Assembly (NCBI RefSeq): GCF_016406145.1
Contig: NZ_CP066306.1
Span: 434,001-498,000, forward strand
Reading direction: 5' to 3'
Origin: Pseudomonas putida
GTDB taxonomy: Bacteria; Pseudomonadota; Gammaproteobacteria; Pseudomonadales; Pseudomonadaceae
DNA: 64,000 bases
Numbering within the stretch: position 1 is the stretch's first letter; each line of letters starts with the position of its first letter. The position numbers and the translations under genes are program-made. This document shows positions 8,856-17,343 of the stretch, in pieces. Below the pieces are notes generated by a model. The model worked only from the letters and a program-made list of their open reading frames with translations, was not told the DNA's origin and did not search any database.

Positions 8856-10142
8856 TTAACCTCTGCACCACTGCGAAGGGTCGGTGGGCCGGCCCTGCTG
8901 GCGGATGGCGAAGTACAAGCCGGCGGCATCCTGGCCGCCGCTGTCGCCAACTGTGGAAATGGCTTCGCCGGCCTTGACGATGTCCCCGGCGCTCTTGAGC
9001 AGGCTCTGGTTGTGGCCGTACAGGCTCAGGTAACCATTACCATGGTCGAGAATGACCAGAAGTCCAGCACCGCGCAACCAGTCGGCGAATACCACGCGCC
9101 CGCCGTGCACGGCGCGCACCTGGGTGCCGGGGTTGGCGCTGATCATCACGCCGTCCCACTTGGCTCGGGCATCGCTGCCACGGGCTTCACCGAAACGTGC
9201 CAGCAATCGACCATTGACGGGCCAGGGAAGTTTGCCCCGTGCAGCAGAAAAAGCACCGCCGTAGGTTGAGCTGTCGCTGGAAACCAACGGGCCAAGGGTG
9301 GTGCGCGCCTTTTTTGGCGGTTCGCTGTCTTGCTGTGCGGCCAGCGCTTGCTGCTGTCGGCGCTTTTGGGCCTCCTGCTCGGCCAGCAGGGCCTTCTTGC
9401 GCGCTTCCTCGGCCTCACGGGCCTGACGGGCAAGGGTTTCCTCGATGGTCTTGAGCACCTTGGCAAGGTCCGCCTGGTCTTGTTCACGGGCCTGCAGCTT
9501 CTTGTCGCGGTCTTTCATGTCACTGTTGAGCTTGGCCAGCACCTGCTGACGTTTTCCACGCTCGGCTTCCAGAGCCTGGCGACGGCTGTCGAGGTCGGCG
9601 CGCTGGGCCAGCAATTGTTCTTGCTGGCGGGAAATGTCCTGCTCGACATTGGCCAGCTGGCGCAAGGTCTCGTTGAAGGCACGCAGTTGCTCCATGCGCG
9701 CCTTGCTCAGGTAGTCGTAGTAGCTGAGGGTGCGGGCGAACTTCTCTGGGTTCTGCTGGTTGAGCAGCAGCTTGAGGTATTCCTCACGGCCATTGTTCTG
9801 GTAGGCGGACCGCGCCTGAATGGCGATCAGTCGCTGTTGTTCAATGCGCGAGCTCTGGAGTTTTTTTTTCTCGGTATCAAGGCGCTCCAGCTCGCCCTCG
9901 GTCTTTTTTAGTTCTTGCTGCAGAGCCTCCACCTGCTTTTCGAGGTTGCCGATGTCGGTCTCGGTGGCTTTTAGGTCTTTCTGCACGCCGGATTTTTCTT
10001 CCTGGAGCTTGCCCAGCGTCTTCTTGAGCTCGGCGATGTCCTGGCGGGTGGCGTCCAGTTGTTGCTGGGTCTGTGCGCGCTCGTCGGCGAAGGCCGGGCT
10101 GAGCAGGCAAGACAGGGCTAGGAGGATCAGGGCGCGAAGCAT
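8856..10142 (-). CDS. envC: Murein hydrolase activator EnvC-like (coiled coil plus LytM/M23 domain)
   Basis: Periplasmic activator of septal amidases during cell separation. The 428 residues comprise a signal peptide (LRALILLALSCLLSPAFA), a long coiled coil (about residues 20-270, many KK/EE/Q heptads) and a C-terminal M23/LytM domain starting near LPWPVNGRLLARFGE. The LytM domain has GTQVRAVHGGRVVFADWLRGAGLLV and DHGNGYLSLYGH, and, as usual for EnvC, not the full zinc ligand set, consistent with a non-catalytic activator. The coiled coil contains three consecutive AAA lysine codons giving a run of nine A. A gpmI terminator lies just upstream, so envC probably has its own promoter and starts an envC-ctpA-yibQ unit. 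Confidence 0.9.
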   Translation of the reverse strand: MLRALILLALSCLLSPAFADERAQTQQQLDATRQDIAELKKTLGKLQEEKSGVQKDLKATETDIGNLEKQVEALQQELKKTEGELERLDTEKKKLQSSRIEQQRLIAIQARSAYQNNGREEYLKLLLNQQNPEKFARTLSYYDYLSKARMEQLRAFNETLRQLANVEQDISRQQEQLLAQRADLDSRRQALEAERGKRQQVLAKLNSDMKDRDKKLQAREQDQADLAKVLKTIEETLARQAREAEEARKKALLAEQEAQKRRQQQALAAQQDSEPPKKARTTLGPLVSSDSSTYGGAFSAARGKLPWPVNGRLLARFGEARGSDARAKWDGVMISANPGTQVRAVHGGRVVFADWLRGAGLLVILDHGNGYLSLYGHNQSLLKSAGDIVKAGEAISTVGDSGGQDAAGLYFAIRQQGRPTDPSQWCRG

Positions 10143-10196
10143 GAGGTTGGGCGTACCAAGGATGGAGACTGGCCTAGTATGCCCGCCCGGGCCTGC

Positions 10197-10217
10197 AAAA
10201 AAAACGCCTCACGGCGT
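10197..10217 (-). terminator. Rho-independent terminator of gpmI
   Basis: Read on the minus strand it is ACGCC-GTGA-GGCGT followed by eight T, a short but typical intrinsic terminator located between gpmI and envC. Confidence 0.75.
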
Positions 10218-10226
10218 CAGCGGTAG

Positions 10227-10303
10227 GCTTCAAGCTACAAGCGGCAAGAAAAAGCAGGCGCCGGGCCAGGTTTCGCTTGCAGCTTGCAGCGTGAGGCTTG
10301 CAG
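10227..10303. repeat. AAGCTACAAGC-family imperfect inverted repeat
   Basis: Arms GCTTCAAGCTACAAGCGGCA and CTTGCAGCTTGCAGCGTGAG are built of 7-10-bp CAAGCT/CTTGCAG iterations and can pair. The element ends two bases from the gpmI stop codon. The same word family recurs at 53491-53580 and 55296-55400. Confidence 0.65.
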
Positions 10304-10304
10304 T

Positions 10305-11843
10305 TTAATCGTCGACCAGGATCGAGGTTCCGGTCATCTCCGCAGGCTTTTCCAGCCCCAGCAGCTTGAGCATGGTCGGCGCCACGTCGGCCAGCACGCC
10401 GCCCTCGCGAACTTTGACCTGGCGTTTGCCGACATAGATGAACGGCACCGGCTCGGTGGTGTGGGCGGTGTGCGCCTGGCCGGTGCATTCGTCCTCCATC
10501 TGCTCGACGTTGCCGTGGTCTGCAGTGATCAGCGCTTCGCCGCCCACCTTGTCCAGGGCCCCGACGATGCGACCGACACAGCCGTCCAGGGCTTCGACGG
10601 CCTTGACTGCGGCGTCGAACACGCCGGTATGGCCGACCATGTCACCGTTGGCGTAATTGACCACGATCACGTCATAGCGCTGCTGCTCGATGGCCTCGAC
10701 GATACGGTCGGTGACCTCTGGGGCGCTCATTTCCGGCTGCATGTCGTAGGTGGCGACTTTCGGCGACGGGATCAGAATGCGCTTTTCGCCTTCGAACGGC
10801 TCTTCGCGCCCCCCGGAGAAGAAGAAGGTGACGTGTGCATATTTCTCGGTTTCGGCGATGCGCAGCTGAGTCTTGCCGTTTTTTGCCAGGTATTCACCCA
10901 GCACGTTGTTCAAACTGGCCGGGGCAAACGCCGCAGGGGCCGGGATTTTCGCCGAGTACTGGGTCAGGCCGATGTAGGCAGCCAGTTTTGGCAGGCGTGC
11001 CCGTGGGAACTCGTTGAAATCGGCTTCGACGAACACGCGTGACAGCTCACGTGCGCGGTCGGCACGGAAGTTCATGAAGATCACGGCATCGCCATCTTCG
11101 ACCTTTACCGCTTCGCCAATGCGTGTGGCCTTGACGAATTCGTCGCTCTCATCGCGCGCATAGGCCGCTTCGAGTCCAGCAATGGCGCTGTCTGCCGTGT
11201 GTTCGGCAACGCTGTCGACGATCAGGTTGTAGGCGGCGCTGACGCGGTCCCAGCGGTTGTCGCGGTCCATCGCGTAGTAACGGCCGATCAGGCTGGCGAT
11301 ACGGCCTTTGCCGAGCTTGGCAAAGGTCGAATCGAGCAGCTCGATGGACGATTGCGCGCTGCGCGGCGGGGTGTCACGACCGTCAAGGAACGCATGCAGG
11401 TAGATCTTCTCGGCGCCACGCTGCGCGGCCAGTTCGGCCATGGCGATCAGGTGATCCTGGTGGCTGTGGACGCCGCCGTCGGAGAGCAGGCCGAGGATAT
11501 GCACGGCCTTGCCGGCACCTGCAGCCTGGTCCACCGCGCCAGTCAGCACCGGGTTCTCGAAGAAATCGCCGTCGCGGATGGCTTTGGTGACGCGGGTGAA
11601 GTCCTGGTAGACGACACGGCCGGCGCCGAGGTTCATGTGACCGACTTCGGAGTTGCCCATCTGCCCGTCCGGCAGGCCGACATCCATCCCTGAACCGGAA
11701 ATCAGGCCATGCGGCGCGGTGGCGCGCAGGTGATCATAGACCGGCGTGTTGGCGGCATAGATGGCGTTGTATTCGGGGTTTTCACTGTGGCCGAAGCCAT
11801 CCAGAATGATCAGGACCAGGGGTTTGGGCGTACTCGTCATCAA
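10305..11843 (-). CDS. gpmI: 2,3-bisphosphoglycerate-independent phosphoglycerate mutase
   Basis: Cytoplasmic glycolytic/gluconeogenic enzyme interconverting 3- and 2-phosphoglycerate, manganese dependent, alkaline phosphatase superfamily. Length 512, as usual. The N-terminal metal site VLIILDGFG and the catalytic serine in [19 protein letters not shown] (about Ser65) are intact. So are [23 protein letters not shown] and the C-terminal metal ligands [14 protein letters not shown] and [13 protein letters not shown]. Two adjacent Met codons give a one-residue ambiguity in the start. It is divergent from the rhodanese gene and followed by an intrinsic terminator. Confidence 0.97.
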   Translation of the reverse strand: MMTSTPKPLVLIILDGFGHSENPEYNAIYAANTPVYDHLRATAPHGLISGSGMDVGLPDGQMGNSEVGHMNLGAGRVVYQDFTRVTKAIRDGDFFENPVLTGAVDQAAGAGKAVHILGLLSDGGVHSHQDHLIAMAELAAQRGAEKIYLHAFLDGRDTPPRSAQSSIELLDSTFAKLGKGRIASLIGRYYAMDRDNRWDRVSAAYNLIVDSVAEHTADSAIAGLEAAYARDESDEFVKATRIGEAVKVEDGDAVIFMNFRADRARELSRVFVEADFNEFPRARLPKLAAYIGLTQYSAKIPAPAAFAPASLNNVLGEYLAKNGKTQLRIAETEKYAHVTFFFSGGREEPFEGEKRILIPSPKVATYDMQPEMSAPEVTDRIVEAIEQQRYDVIVVNYANGDMVGHTGVFDAAVKAVEALDGCVGRIVGALDKVGGEALITADHGNVEQMEDECTGQAHTAHTTEPVPFIYVGKRQVKVREGGVLADVAPTMLKLLGLEKPAEMTGTSILVDD

Positions 11844-11985
11844 TCAAACTCACGGTTGTTCAAAGATGATAAAGACACGCATTTTAGGGCAAATGCGCCA
11901 CCTGCGGCGAATATTCGTCCTGTTCCCTGACCAGCGTGGCGCCCGCAGCAACATGAAGGTACTTTCCCGGCCGGCCCGTCGGGCT

Positions 11986-12013
11986 TTGGCGGTCTTGGGG
12001 GGCTGTGTATACT
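11986..12013 (+). promoter_or_regulatory. Candidate sigma-70 promoter for the rhodanese-grxC-secB genes
   Basis: TTGGCG, a 16-bp spacer and an extended -10 (TGTATACT) lie 34 bases before the start at 12047. Read by eye only. Confidence 0.45.
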
Positions 12014-12046
12014 GGCCGGCATTTTCAATCGCCTGGAACACCGCTG

Positions 12047-12460
12047 ATGGTTGCTCACCTGATTCAATTCGCGACAGATCACTACATCCTGGTTGCGATC
12101 TTCGTTGTTCTGCTGGTCCTGCTGCTGCTCAATGAAATCCGCCGTGGCGGACAGAGCCTGAGCAATGGCCAACTGACCGCCCTGGTCAATGCCGAGAAGG
12201 GCCTTGTCATCGATATCCGCCCTGCCAAGGAATACTCCGCCGGCCACATCGTCGGTGCGGTGAACATCCCGCAGGACAAGGTCGCGACCCGCATGACCGA
12301 ACTGGACAAGCACAAAGAGAAGACCCTGATCGTCGTCGACGCAATGGGCCAGCAGTCCGGCACCATCTGCCGCGAACTGCTCAAGGCTGGTTACAACGCC
12401 GCCAAGCTGAGTGGTGGCGTTTCCAGCTGGAAAGCCGATAACCTGCCCCTGGTGAAGTGA
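12047..12460 (+). CDS. Membrane-anchored rhodanese-like protein (YibN type)
   Basis: 137 residues with one N-terminal transmembrane helix (YILVAIFVVLLVLLLLNEI) and a cytoplasmic rhodanese-homology domain (VIDIRPAKEYSAGHIVGAVNIP, KLSGGVSSW). The loop that carries the catalytic cysteine in active sulfurtransferases reads VVDAMGQQSG, with no Cys, so sulfur transfer by the classical persulfide mechanism is unlikely; E. coli YibN shows a similar arrangement. The start at 12047 follows the family N-terminus, not an upstream in-frame codon. It is followed after one base by grxC, then secB; a yibN-grxC-secB order is common in gammaproteobacteria. Confidence 0.9.
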   Translation: MVAHLIQFATDHYILVAIFVVLLVLLLLNEIRRGGQSLSNGQLTALVNAEKGLVIDIRPAKEYSAGHIVGAVNIPQDKVATRMTELDKHKEKTLIVVDAMGQQSGTICRELLKAGYNAAKLSGGVSSWKADNLPLVK

Positions 12461-12461
12461 T

Positions 12462-12716
12462 ATGAACGACGTCATCGTCTACTCCAGCGACTACTGCCCC
12501 TACTGCATGCGCGCCAAGTACCTGCTTCAGAGCAAGGGCGTGGCCTTCGAGGAAATCAAGGTCGACGGCAAGCCGCAGGTGCGCGCCGAGATGACTCAGA
12601 AGGCCGGCCGGACTTCGGTGCCGCAGATCTGGATCGGCAGTAAACATGTCGGTGGCTGCGATGACCTCTACGCCCTGGAGCGCGCGGGGAAGCTCGACGC
12701 GCTGCTCAAGGCCTGA
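12462..12716 (+). CDS. grxC: Glutaredoxin 3
   Basis: Small cytoplasmic dithiol oxidoreductase using glutathione. 84 residues with the CPYC active site near the N-terminus (SSDYCPYCMRAK), TSVPQIWIG (cis-proline) and HVGGCDDLYALE, the glutathione-binding end. It follows the rhodanese gene by one base and precedes secB by about 40, suggesting one transcript. Confidence 0.97.
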   Translation: MNDVIVYSSDYCPYCMRAKYLLQSKGVAFEEIKVDGKPQVRAEMTQKAGRTSVPQIWIGSKHVGGCDDLYALERAGKLDALLKA

Positions 12717-12755
12717 TTTGCACTGCATTAAAAAACATTAGGATAAGGATCTGCC

Positions 12756-13241
12756 ATGACTGACCAACAGACCAACGGCGCAGCAGCCGAAGACAACAGC
12801 CCTCAGTTCTCCATGCAGCGTATCTACGTACGCGACCTGTCGTTCGAGGCCCCGAAAAGCCCGCAGATCTTCCGTCAGACCTGGGAGCCGAGCGTTGCCC
12901 TGGACCTGAACACCAAGCAGAAGGCCCTAGAGGGCGACTTCCACGAAGTGGTGCTGACCCTGTCGGTGACCGTCAAGAATGGTGACGAAGTGGCGTTCAT
13001 CGCTGAAGTTCAGCAGGCCGGTATCTTCCTGATCAAGAACCTCGACGCCTCTTCCATGAGCCACACCCTCGGTGCGTTCTGCCCGAACATCCTGTTCCCG
13101 TACGCCCGCGAGACCCTGGATAGCCTGGTGACCCGTGGCTCGTTCCCGGCCCTGATGCTGTCGCCGGTCAACTTCGACGCCCTGTACGCGCAAGAGATGC
13201 AGCGCATGCAGGAAGCGGGTGAAGCACCGACCGTGCAGTAA
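12756..13241 (+). CDS. secB: Protein-export chaperone SecB
   Basis: Tetrameric cytoplasmic chaperone that delivers unfolded precursors to SecA. 161 residues, usual length. Family segments visible are [35 protein letters not shown] and FLIKNLD, followed by [36 protein letters not shown] (given here only as the SecB C-terminal block). AAGGATCTGCC precedes the ATG. A strong terminator follows. Confidence 0.97.
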
Positions 13242-13259
13242 TCTTGCCCGGTAGCACAG

Positions 13260-13286
13260 AGGCGACCTTCGAGGTCGCCTTTTTAT
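13260..13286 (+). terminator. Rho-independent terminator after secB
   Basis: AGGCGACC, a five-base loop, GGTCGCCT, then TTTTA. Confidence 0.85.
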
Positions 13287-13311
13287 TACCCGACTGTCTA
13301 CTCCAAGCTTG

Positions 13312-13773
13312 TCAGCTGCCGGCAAACCCCTGCTGCCGCCACGCCTCATACACCGTCACCGCCACGGTGTTGGACAGGTTCAGGCTGCGGCATCCCGGCA
13401 TCATCGGCAAGCGCAGGCGCTGCTCGGCCGGCAGGCTGTCCAGCACCTCGGCCGGCAGGCCACGGCTTTCTGGCCCGAACAGGAAGGCGTCGCCCGGCTG
13501 GTAGGCAACCTCATGAAATGGGTGCGACCCCTTGGTGGTAAAGGCGAACAAGCGTGGGTTGCCCAGGTTCTCCAGGCATCGGGCCAGGCTTTCGTGGCGC
13601 TTGAGCGTGGCATACTCATGATAATCCAGCCCTGCGCGGCGCAGCCGCTTGTCGTCGAGCTCGAAGCTGATTGGCTCGATCAGATGCAGGGCGCAGCCGC
13701 TGTTGGCGCAGAGGCGAATGATATTGCCGGTATTGGGCGGAATTTCAGGTTGAAAGAGGATGACGTGAAACAT
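13312..13773 (-). CDS. trmL: tRNA (cytidine(34)-2'-O)-methyltransferase
   Basis: SPOUT-class methyltransferase that 2'-O-methylates the wobble base of leucine tRNAs. Starting at 13773 gives 153 residues beginning MFHVILFQPEIPPNTGNIIRL, the TrmL N-terminus; the longer frame upstream is opposite-strand sequence. The SAM-binding trefoil-knot segments LFGPESRGLP and RSLNLSNTVAVTVYEAWRQ are intact. Its ATG overlaps by two bases the ATG of the divergently transcribed gene at 13772. It converges on secB. Confidence 0.95.
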   Translation of the reverse strand: MFHVILFQPEIPPNTGNIIRLCANSGCALHLIEPISFELDDKRLRRAGLDYHEYATLKRHESLARCLENLGNPRLFAFTTKGSHPFHEVAYQPGDAFLFGPESRGLPAEVLDSLPAEQRLRLPMMPGCRSLNLSNTVAVTVYEAWRQQGFAGS

Positions 13774-14209
13774 GCACGGCTCCAAGCGTGAAGATGGCGA
13801 GCATTCTACCCCCGAACCTGATGTGCGTTCGAAGGGCTTGCCGAAGGTTTTGCTCTCGTTGGCGATCGTAGGCCTGATGGTCGGTTTGATGATCGGCCGT
13901 CTGACTGCACCCGAAGCGCTAGTGCTTGAGCAGGTGGAGGTGGTGCAGGATGGGCTGGACCTGTGGTTCAACGATGAGCCCAAGCTGCATGGCGAGAATG
14001 TCCAGGGTACGGTCGCGTTGCTGTTCCAGGCTGATGGCAAAGCCCAGCGCGGGCAGCTGACCCTGCAGGGCAAGCCGGTGAGCTGGCGTTTGCAGAAAAG
14101 TGACGAAGGGTTGCTGCTGAGCGTGATTGCCGCGCGCCCTCTGCGTGGCGAATGGGCCGGTGCAGAGGACGCGGGGCGCTGGCGGGTGCAGGTGAGGCTG
14201 CATGAATAA
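13772..14209 (+). CDS. Conserved hypothetical single-pass membrane protein
   Basis: 145 residues. A hydrophilic N-terminus is followed by one helix (VLLSLAIVGLMVGLMIGRL, about residues 26-44) and a likely periplasmic beta-rich domain (VVQDGLDLWFNDEP, ALLFQADGKAQRGQLTL, GRWRVQVRLHE). I do not recognise the family. The start codon overlaps that of trmL on the other strand (shared CATG), so each gene's leader lies inside the other's coding region. The stop codon is the first triplet of a three-copy 61-bp tandem repeat. Codon use looks like its neighbours. Confidence 0.75.
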   Translation: MHGSKREDGEHSTPEPDVRSKGLPKVLLSLAIVGLMVGLMIGRLTAPEALVLEQVEVVQDGLDLWFNDEPKLHGENVQGTVALLFQADGKAQRGQLTLQGKPVSWRLQKSDEGLLLSVIAARPLRGEWAGAEDAGRWRVQVRLHE

Positions 14210-14390
14210 AAGAGGGGATGTCCCGGCCTGCCTGTACCAGGGTCCCCAAAGCTTGCGCTACTGCGTGTAAAAGAGGGGATTCCCGGCCTGCCTGTACCGA
14301 GGTCCCCAAAAGCTGGAGCAACTGCGTATAAAAGAGGGGTTCACCCGGCCTGCCTGTACCGAGGCCCCCGAAACTGGAGATACGTTGCTT
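14207..14390 (+). repeat. Three tandem 61-bp direct repeats
   Basis: Copies begin at 14207, 14268 and 14329, each opening TAAAAGAGGGG and carrying the identical core CCCGGCCTGCCTGTACC (14222, 14282, 14344). Copies 1 and 2 are close over their length; copy 3 diverges toward its end. The first TAA is the stop of the gene at 13772. The rest of the 14210-14567 gap holds the ntrC-side hairpin and nothing else I can identify. Confidence 0.85.
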
Positions 14391-14521
14391 ATTGCAGGTG
14401 GCGTGCCAGTTTTGAAAACCCGTAAACATTGGGTTTAAGGGCGATCTGGCCGGGTTTTGATGGGATTTGTGCCTTGGCGCGGTGCAGCTGGCACAGCTTC
14501 GGTGCATGGCCCAGAAATGGC

Positions 14522-14542
14522 TGGGGCCGCAAAGCGGCCCCA
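14522..14542 (-). terminator. Hairpin downstream of ntrC
   Basis: TGGGGCCGC-AAA-GCGGCCCCA, a perfect 9-bp stem 26 bases after the ntrC stop. No T-run. The same GGGGCCGC hairpin recurs after several other genes of the window. Confidence 0.6.
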
Positions 14543-14567
14543 ACGGTGTTAGTGATTCATCGGGAAG

Positions 14568-16004
14568 TCAGTGATCATCGCCCTCATCGTCATCCCCGCC
14601 ATCCACGTTCATCCCCAGTTCCTTGATCTTGCGAGTCAGGGTATTGCGCCCCCACCCCAGCAGCACCGCTGCATCCCGGCGACGCCCGGCAGTATGCTTG
14701 AGCGCCGTCTCGATCATGATCCGTTCAAAGCTGGGCACGGCGCTGTCGAGCAGGTTGGACTGCCCGCGTGCCAAGGCCTGGTCGGCCCATTGGCGTAGCG
14801 CCTGCTCCCAGTTGGTCACCGGTGCAGCGTCTTGCGGCAGGTTGAGCAATTCCGGTGGCAGGTCGCCGATCAGCACTTCGCGGCTGGAGGCCATGACGGT
14901 GATCCAGCGGCAGGTGTTTTCCAGCTGGCGGACGTTGCCAGGCCAAGGCAGGTTGCGGATGAATTCTTCGGTTTCCGGCTTGAGCAGCTTCGGTTCGACG
15001 GCCAGCTCCTGAGCAGCGCGGCCAAGGAAGTGGCGGGCCAGTGCAGGGATGTCCTCGCGGCGGTCGGCCAGGCGCGGGATATGAATACGGATTACGTTCA
15101 GGCGATGGAACAAGTCTTCACGGAACTTGCCAGCCTGTACCAGTGACTCGAGATTTTGATGGGTCGCAGCGATTATTCGCACATCGACCTTTACGGGCAC
15201 ATGACCGCCCACACGATAGAACTCGCCATCGGCCAGCACACGCAGCAGGCGGGTCTGCGTATCGGCAGGCATGTCACCGATTTCGTCGAGGAACAAGGTG
15301 CCGCCGTCCGCTTGCTCGAAGCGGCCGCGCCGCAGGTTGGCCGCACCGGTAAAGGCGCCTTTTTCGTGGCCGAACAGCTCCGACTCCATCAGGTCCTTGG
15401 GAATGGCGGCCATGTTCAGGGCAATGAACGGTGAGGCAGCCCGCGGGCTGTGGCGATGCAGGGCGTGGGCCACCAGCTCCTTACCGGTACCCGACTCGCC
15501 ATTGATCAGTACGGTGATGTTGGAGTGGCTCAGCCGGCCAATGGCGCGGAACACCTCCTGCATCGCCGGGGCTTCACCGATGATTTCCGGCGTACGGGCC
15601 AGGGCCTGAGGTACATCGAGGCCTTGCTGTTCCTGCGCATGCTGGTTGGCGCGCTTGACCAGCGAGACCGCCTCATCGACATCGAACGGTTTGGGCAGGT
15701 ACTCGAAAGCGCCCCCTTGGTACGACGCCACTGCGCTGTCCAGGTCCGAATGGGCGGTCATGATGATGACCGGCAGGCGCGGGTGTTGGTCGCGAATCTG
15801 TGCCAGCAGGTCGAGGCCGCTGGCGCCGGGCATGCGAATGTCGGAAATGATCACGTCCGGCTGCTGCCGGGCCAGGCGGCCCATCACGCCATCGGCGCTG
15901 TCGAAGCTCTGGGTGGTCATGCCCTCCTGTTGCAGGGCTTTTTCCAGGACCCAGCGGATGGAGCGATCATCGTCGACGATCCATACGGTTTCACTTCGGC
16001 TCAT
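14568..16004 (-). CDS. ntrC: Nitrogen regulation response regulator NtrC (sigma-54 activator)
   Basis: Phosphorylated by NtrB under nitrogen limitation, it activates sigma-54 promoters. 478 residues: receiver domain with phospho-acceptor Asp55 (VIISDIRMPGASG) and acidic DDD near residue 11; AAA+ domain with GESGTGKE (Walker A), the sigma-54 contact loop GAFTGA and GGTLFLDEIGDMP (Walker B); C-terminal Fis-type helix-turn-helix (RRRDAAVLLGWGRNTLTRKIKEL). The start ATG overlaps the ntrB stop (ATGA). A short acidic tail follows the HTH. Confidence 0.97.
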   Translation of the reverse strand: MSRSETVWIVDDDRSIRWVLEKALQQEGMTTQSFDSADGVMGRLARQQPDVIISDIRMPGASGLDLLAQIRDQHPRLPVIIMTAHSDLDSAVASYQGGAFEYLPKPFDVDEAVSLVKRANQHAQEQQGLDVPQALARTPEIIGEAPAMQEVFRAIGRLSHSNITVLINGESGTGKELVAHALHRHSPRAASPFIALNMAAIPKDLMESELFGHEKGAFTGAANLRRGRFEQADGGTLFLDEIGDMPADTQTRLLRVLADGEFYRVGGHVPVKVDVRIIAATHQNLESLVQAGKFREDLFHRLNVIRIHIPRLADRREDIPALARHFLGRAAQELAVEPKLLKPETEEFIRNLPWPGNVRQLENTCRWITVMASSREVLIGDLPPELLNLPQDAAPVTNWEQALRQWADQALARGQSNLLDSAVPSFERIMIETALKHTAGRRRDAAVLLGWGRNTLTRKIKELGMNVDGGDDDEGDDH

Positions 16005-17086
16005 GAGGCGGTGGCTCCTTGTTCCAGTGGCAGGAAGATCGAAAAGGCGGTGTGGCCGGCGTGGCTTTCACACTCGATCAGGCCCTGGTGCTGACTGATG
16101 ATGTTCTGAGTAATGGCCAGGCCCAACCCGGTACCGTCGGGGCGGCCACTGACCATGGGATAGAAGAGGGTGTCTTGCAGTTCACTGGGGATGCCGGGGC
16201 CGTTGTCGATGATCTCGACGCGGGCCACCAGACGGTGGCGCACATGGCCGATGGTGAACTGGCGCATCGCGCGGCTGCGCAGGGTGATGCGGCCCAGGCG
16301 CAACTCGTTCTGCGAACTGATCGCCTGCATGGCGTTGCGCACGATATTCAGCACCGCCTGGATCATCTGCTCGCGGTCGATCAGCACGTCCGGCAGGCTC
16401 GGGTCATAATCGCGCACCAAAGTGATGCATCCTTGGCTTTCTGCGTCGACCAGGCTGCAGACCCGCTCAAGGACTTCGTGAATGTTGGTCATGGCCAGCG
16501 ATGGCAGCTTGTTCGACCCGAGCATGCGATCGACCAGGTTGCGCAGGCGATCGGCCTCTTCGATGATCACGTTGGTGTAGTCGCGCAGGCCATCTTCGAG
16601 TAATTCCCGAGCCAGCAGTTGCGCCGCGCCACGGATGCCACCCAGTGGGTTCTTGATCTCGTGGGCGAGGCCGCGGACCAGCATTTTGGTGGTTTCCTGC
16701 TTGCTCAGCTGGGCTTCTTCCTTGGTGATGCGCAGCAGGCGGTCACGCGGGTGCACCTCCAGCAGCAGCAGGGTGTTGCCCTGGTGCAGGATGGGCGTTA
16801 CTGCATAGTCGACGGTGATGGTCTGCCCGGTCAGCGAAGTCAATTGGGCTTCGCGCTTGGTGAACGGGTGCGCCTGTTCGACCGCCTGGCGCAGGGAGTT
16901 GAGCGCCTCGGACGATTCGGTGAACAGTTCACTGATGAACTGCCCGTGGCTGCGCTGCCCACTCACGGCCAGGAGCATTTCCGCAGCCGGGTTCATGTAC
17001 TCCAGGCGCAGCTCGGCGTTGAGCAAGAGCGTGGCGGTGGTCAGGTTGTCCAGAAGCAGACGGTGCTGTGCATCGCTGATGGTCAT
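16001..17086 (-). CDS. ntrB: Nitrogen regulation sensor histidine kinase NtrB
   Basis: Bifunctional kinase/phosphatase for NtrC, controlled by PII protein. Start at 17086 (MTISDAQHRLLLDNL) gives 361 residues and matches the family N-terminus; in-frame upstream Met codons at 17161 and 17200 are less likely. PAS domain about residues 5-115, H-box with His142 (RGLAHEIKNPLGGIRGAAQLL), N-box (NIVRNAMQAI), and G boxes (DNGPGIPSELQDTLFYPMVS, GTGLGLAITQNI). It overlaps ntrC by four bases. A candidate sigma-54 promoter and an NtrC-like site lie upstream. Confidence 0.96.
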   Translation of the reverse strand: MTISDAQHRLLLDNLTTATLLLNAELRLEYMNPAAEMLLAVSGQRSHGQFISELFTESSEALNSLRQAVEQAHPFTKREAQLTSLTGQTITVDYAVTPILHQGNTLLLLEVHPRDRLLRITKEEAQLSKQETTKMLVRGLAHEIKNPLGGIRGAAQLLARELLEDGLRDYTNVIIEEADRLRNLVDRMLGSNKLPSLAMTNIHEVLERVCSLVDAESQGCITLVRDYDPSLPDVLIDREQMIQAVLNIVRNAMQAISSQNELRLGRITLRSRAMRQFTIGHVRHRLVARVEIIDNGPGIPSELQDTLFYPMVSGRPDGTGLGLAITQNIISQHQGLIECESHAGHTAFSIFLPLEQGATAS

Positions 17087-17183
17087 AAGGCGTCGTTGAC
17101 CTCTTTTGGCGCTTGCCGGGCATGGCGGTGAGCGTGGCCGGCGCACTATGGATTTGCTCATGCCAGGCTCTTTGCGTAGAAAA

Positions 17184-17199
17184 TGCAAGAAACAAACCA
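17184..17199 (-). promoter_or_regulatory. Candidate sigma-54 promoter of ntrBC
   Basis: Minus strand TGGTTTGTTTCTTGCA: GG and GC with the required 10-base gap and a perfect TTGCA -12 element, but a poor -24 (TGGTTT for TGGCAC). It lies about 100 bases before ntrB. Confidence 0.4.
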
Positions 17200-17326
17200 A
17201 GGCTCCGAAAAGAAGCGGGATTGCTTTATAAATCCCCGAAATTGCGCCTATTCGGATCAGAAAGCACTGATTTACCGTTCAGCGTGACCTGTTTTGGGAT
17301 GCGGGGCAGGGCATGTGACGTCGCAT

Positions 17327-17343
17327 TGCACCAATATAGAGCA
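17327..17343. promoter_or_regulatory. NtrC-like binding site upstream of ntrB
   Basis: TGCACCAATATAGAGCA resembles the NtrC dyad (TGCAC-N7-GTGCA). One half is perfect, the other degenerate. It is about 130 bases from the candidate sigma-54 promoter, a suitable enhancer distance. Confidence 0.4.

Noticed and set aside
7585..8859. 424-residue plus-strand frame over ctpA
   Set aside because: Antisense shadow; no domains, and ctpA has all protease motifs.
13968..14543. Minus-strand frame translating the 61-bp repeats into a repeated LGT-VQAGR-type peptide
   Set aside because: Extends into the antisense of the upstream gene and has no ribosome site; the repeat period of 61 is not a multiple of three, so the peptide repeat is only loosely kept.
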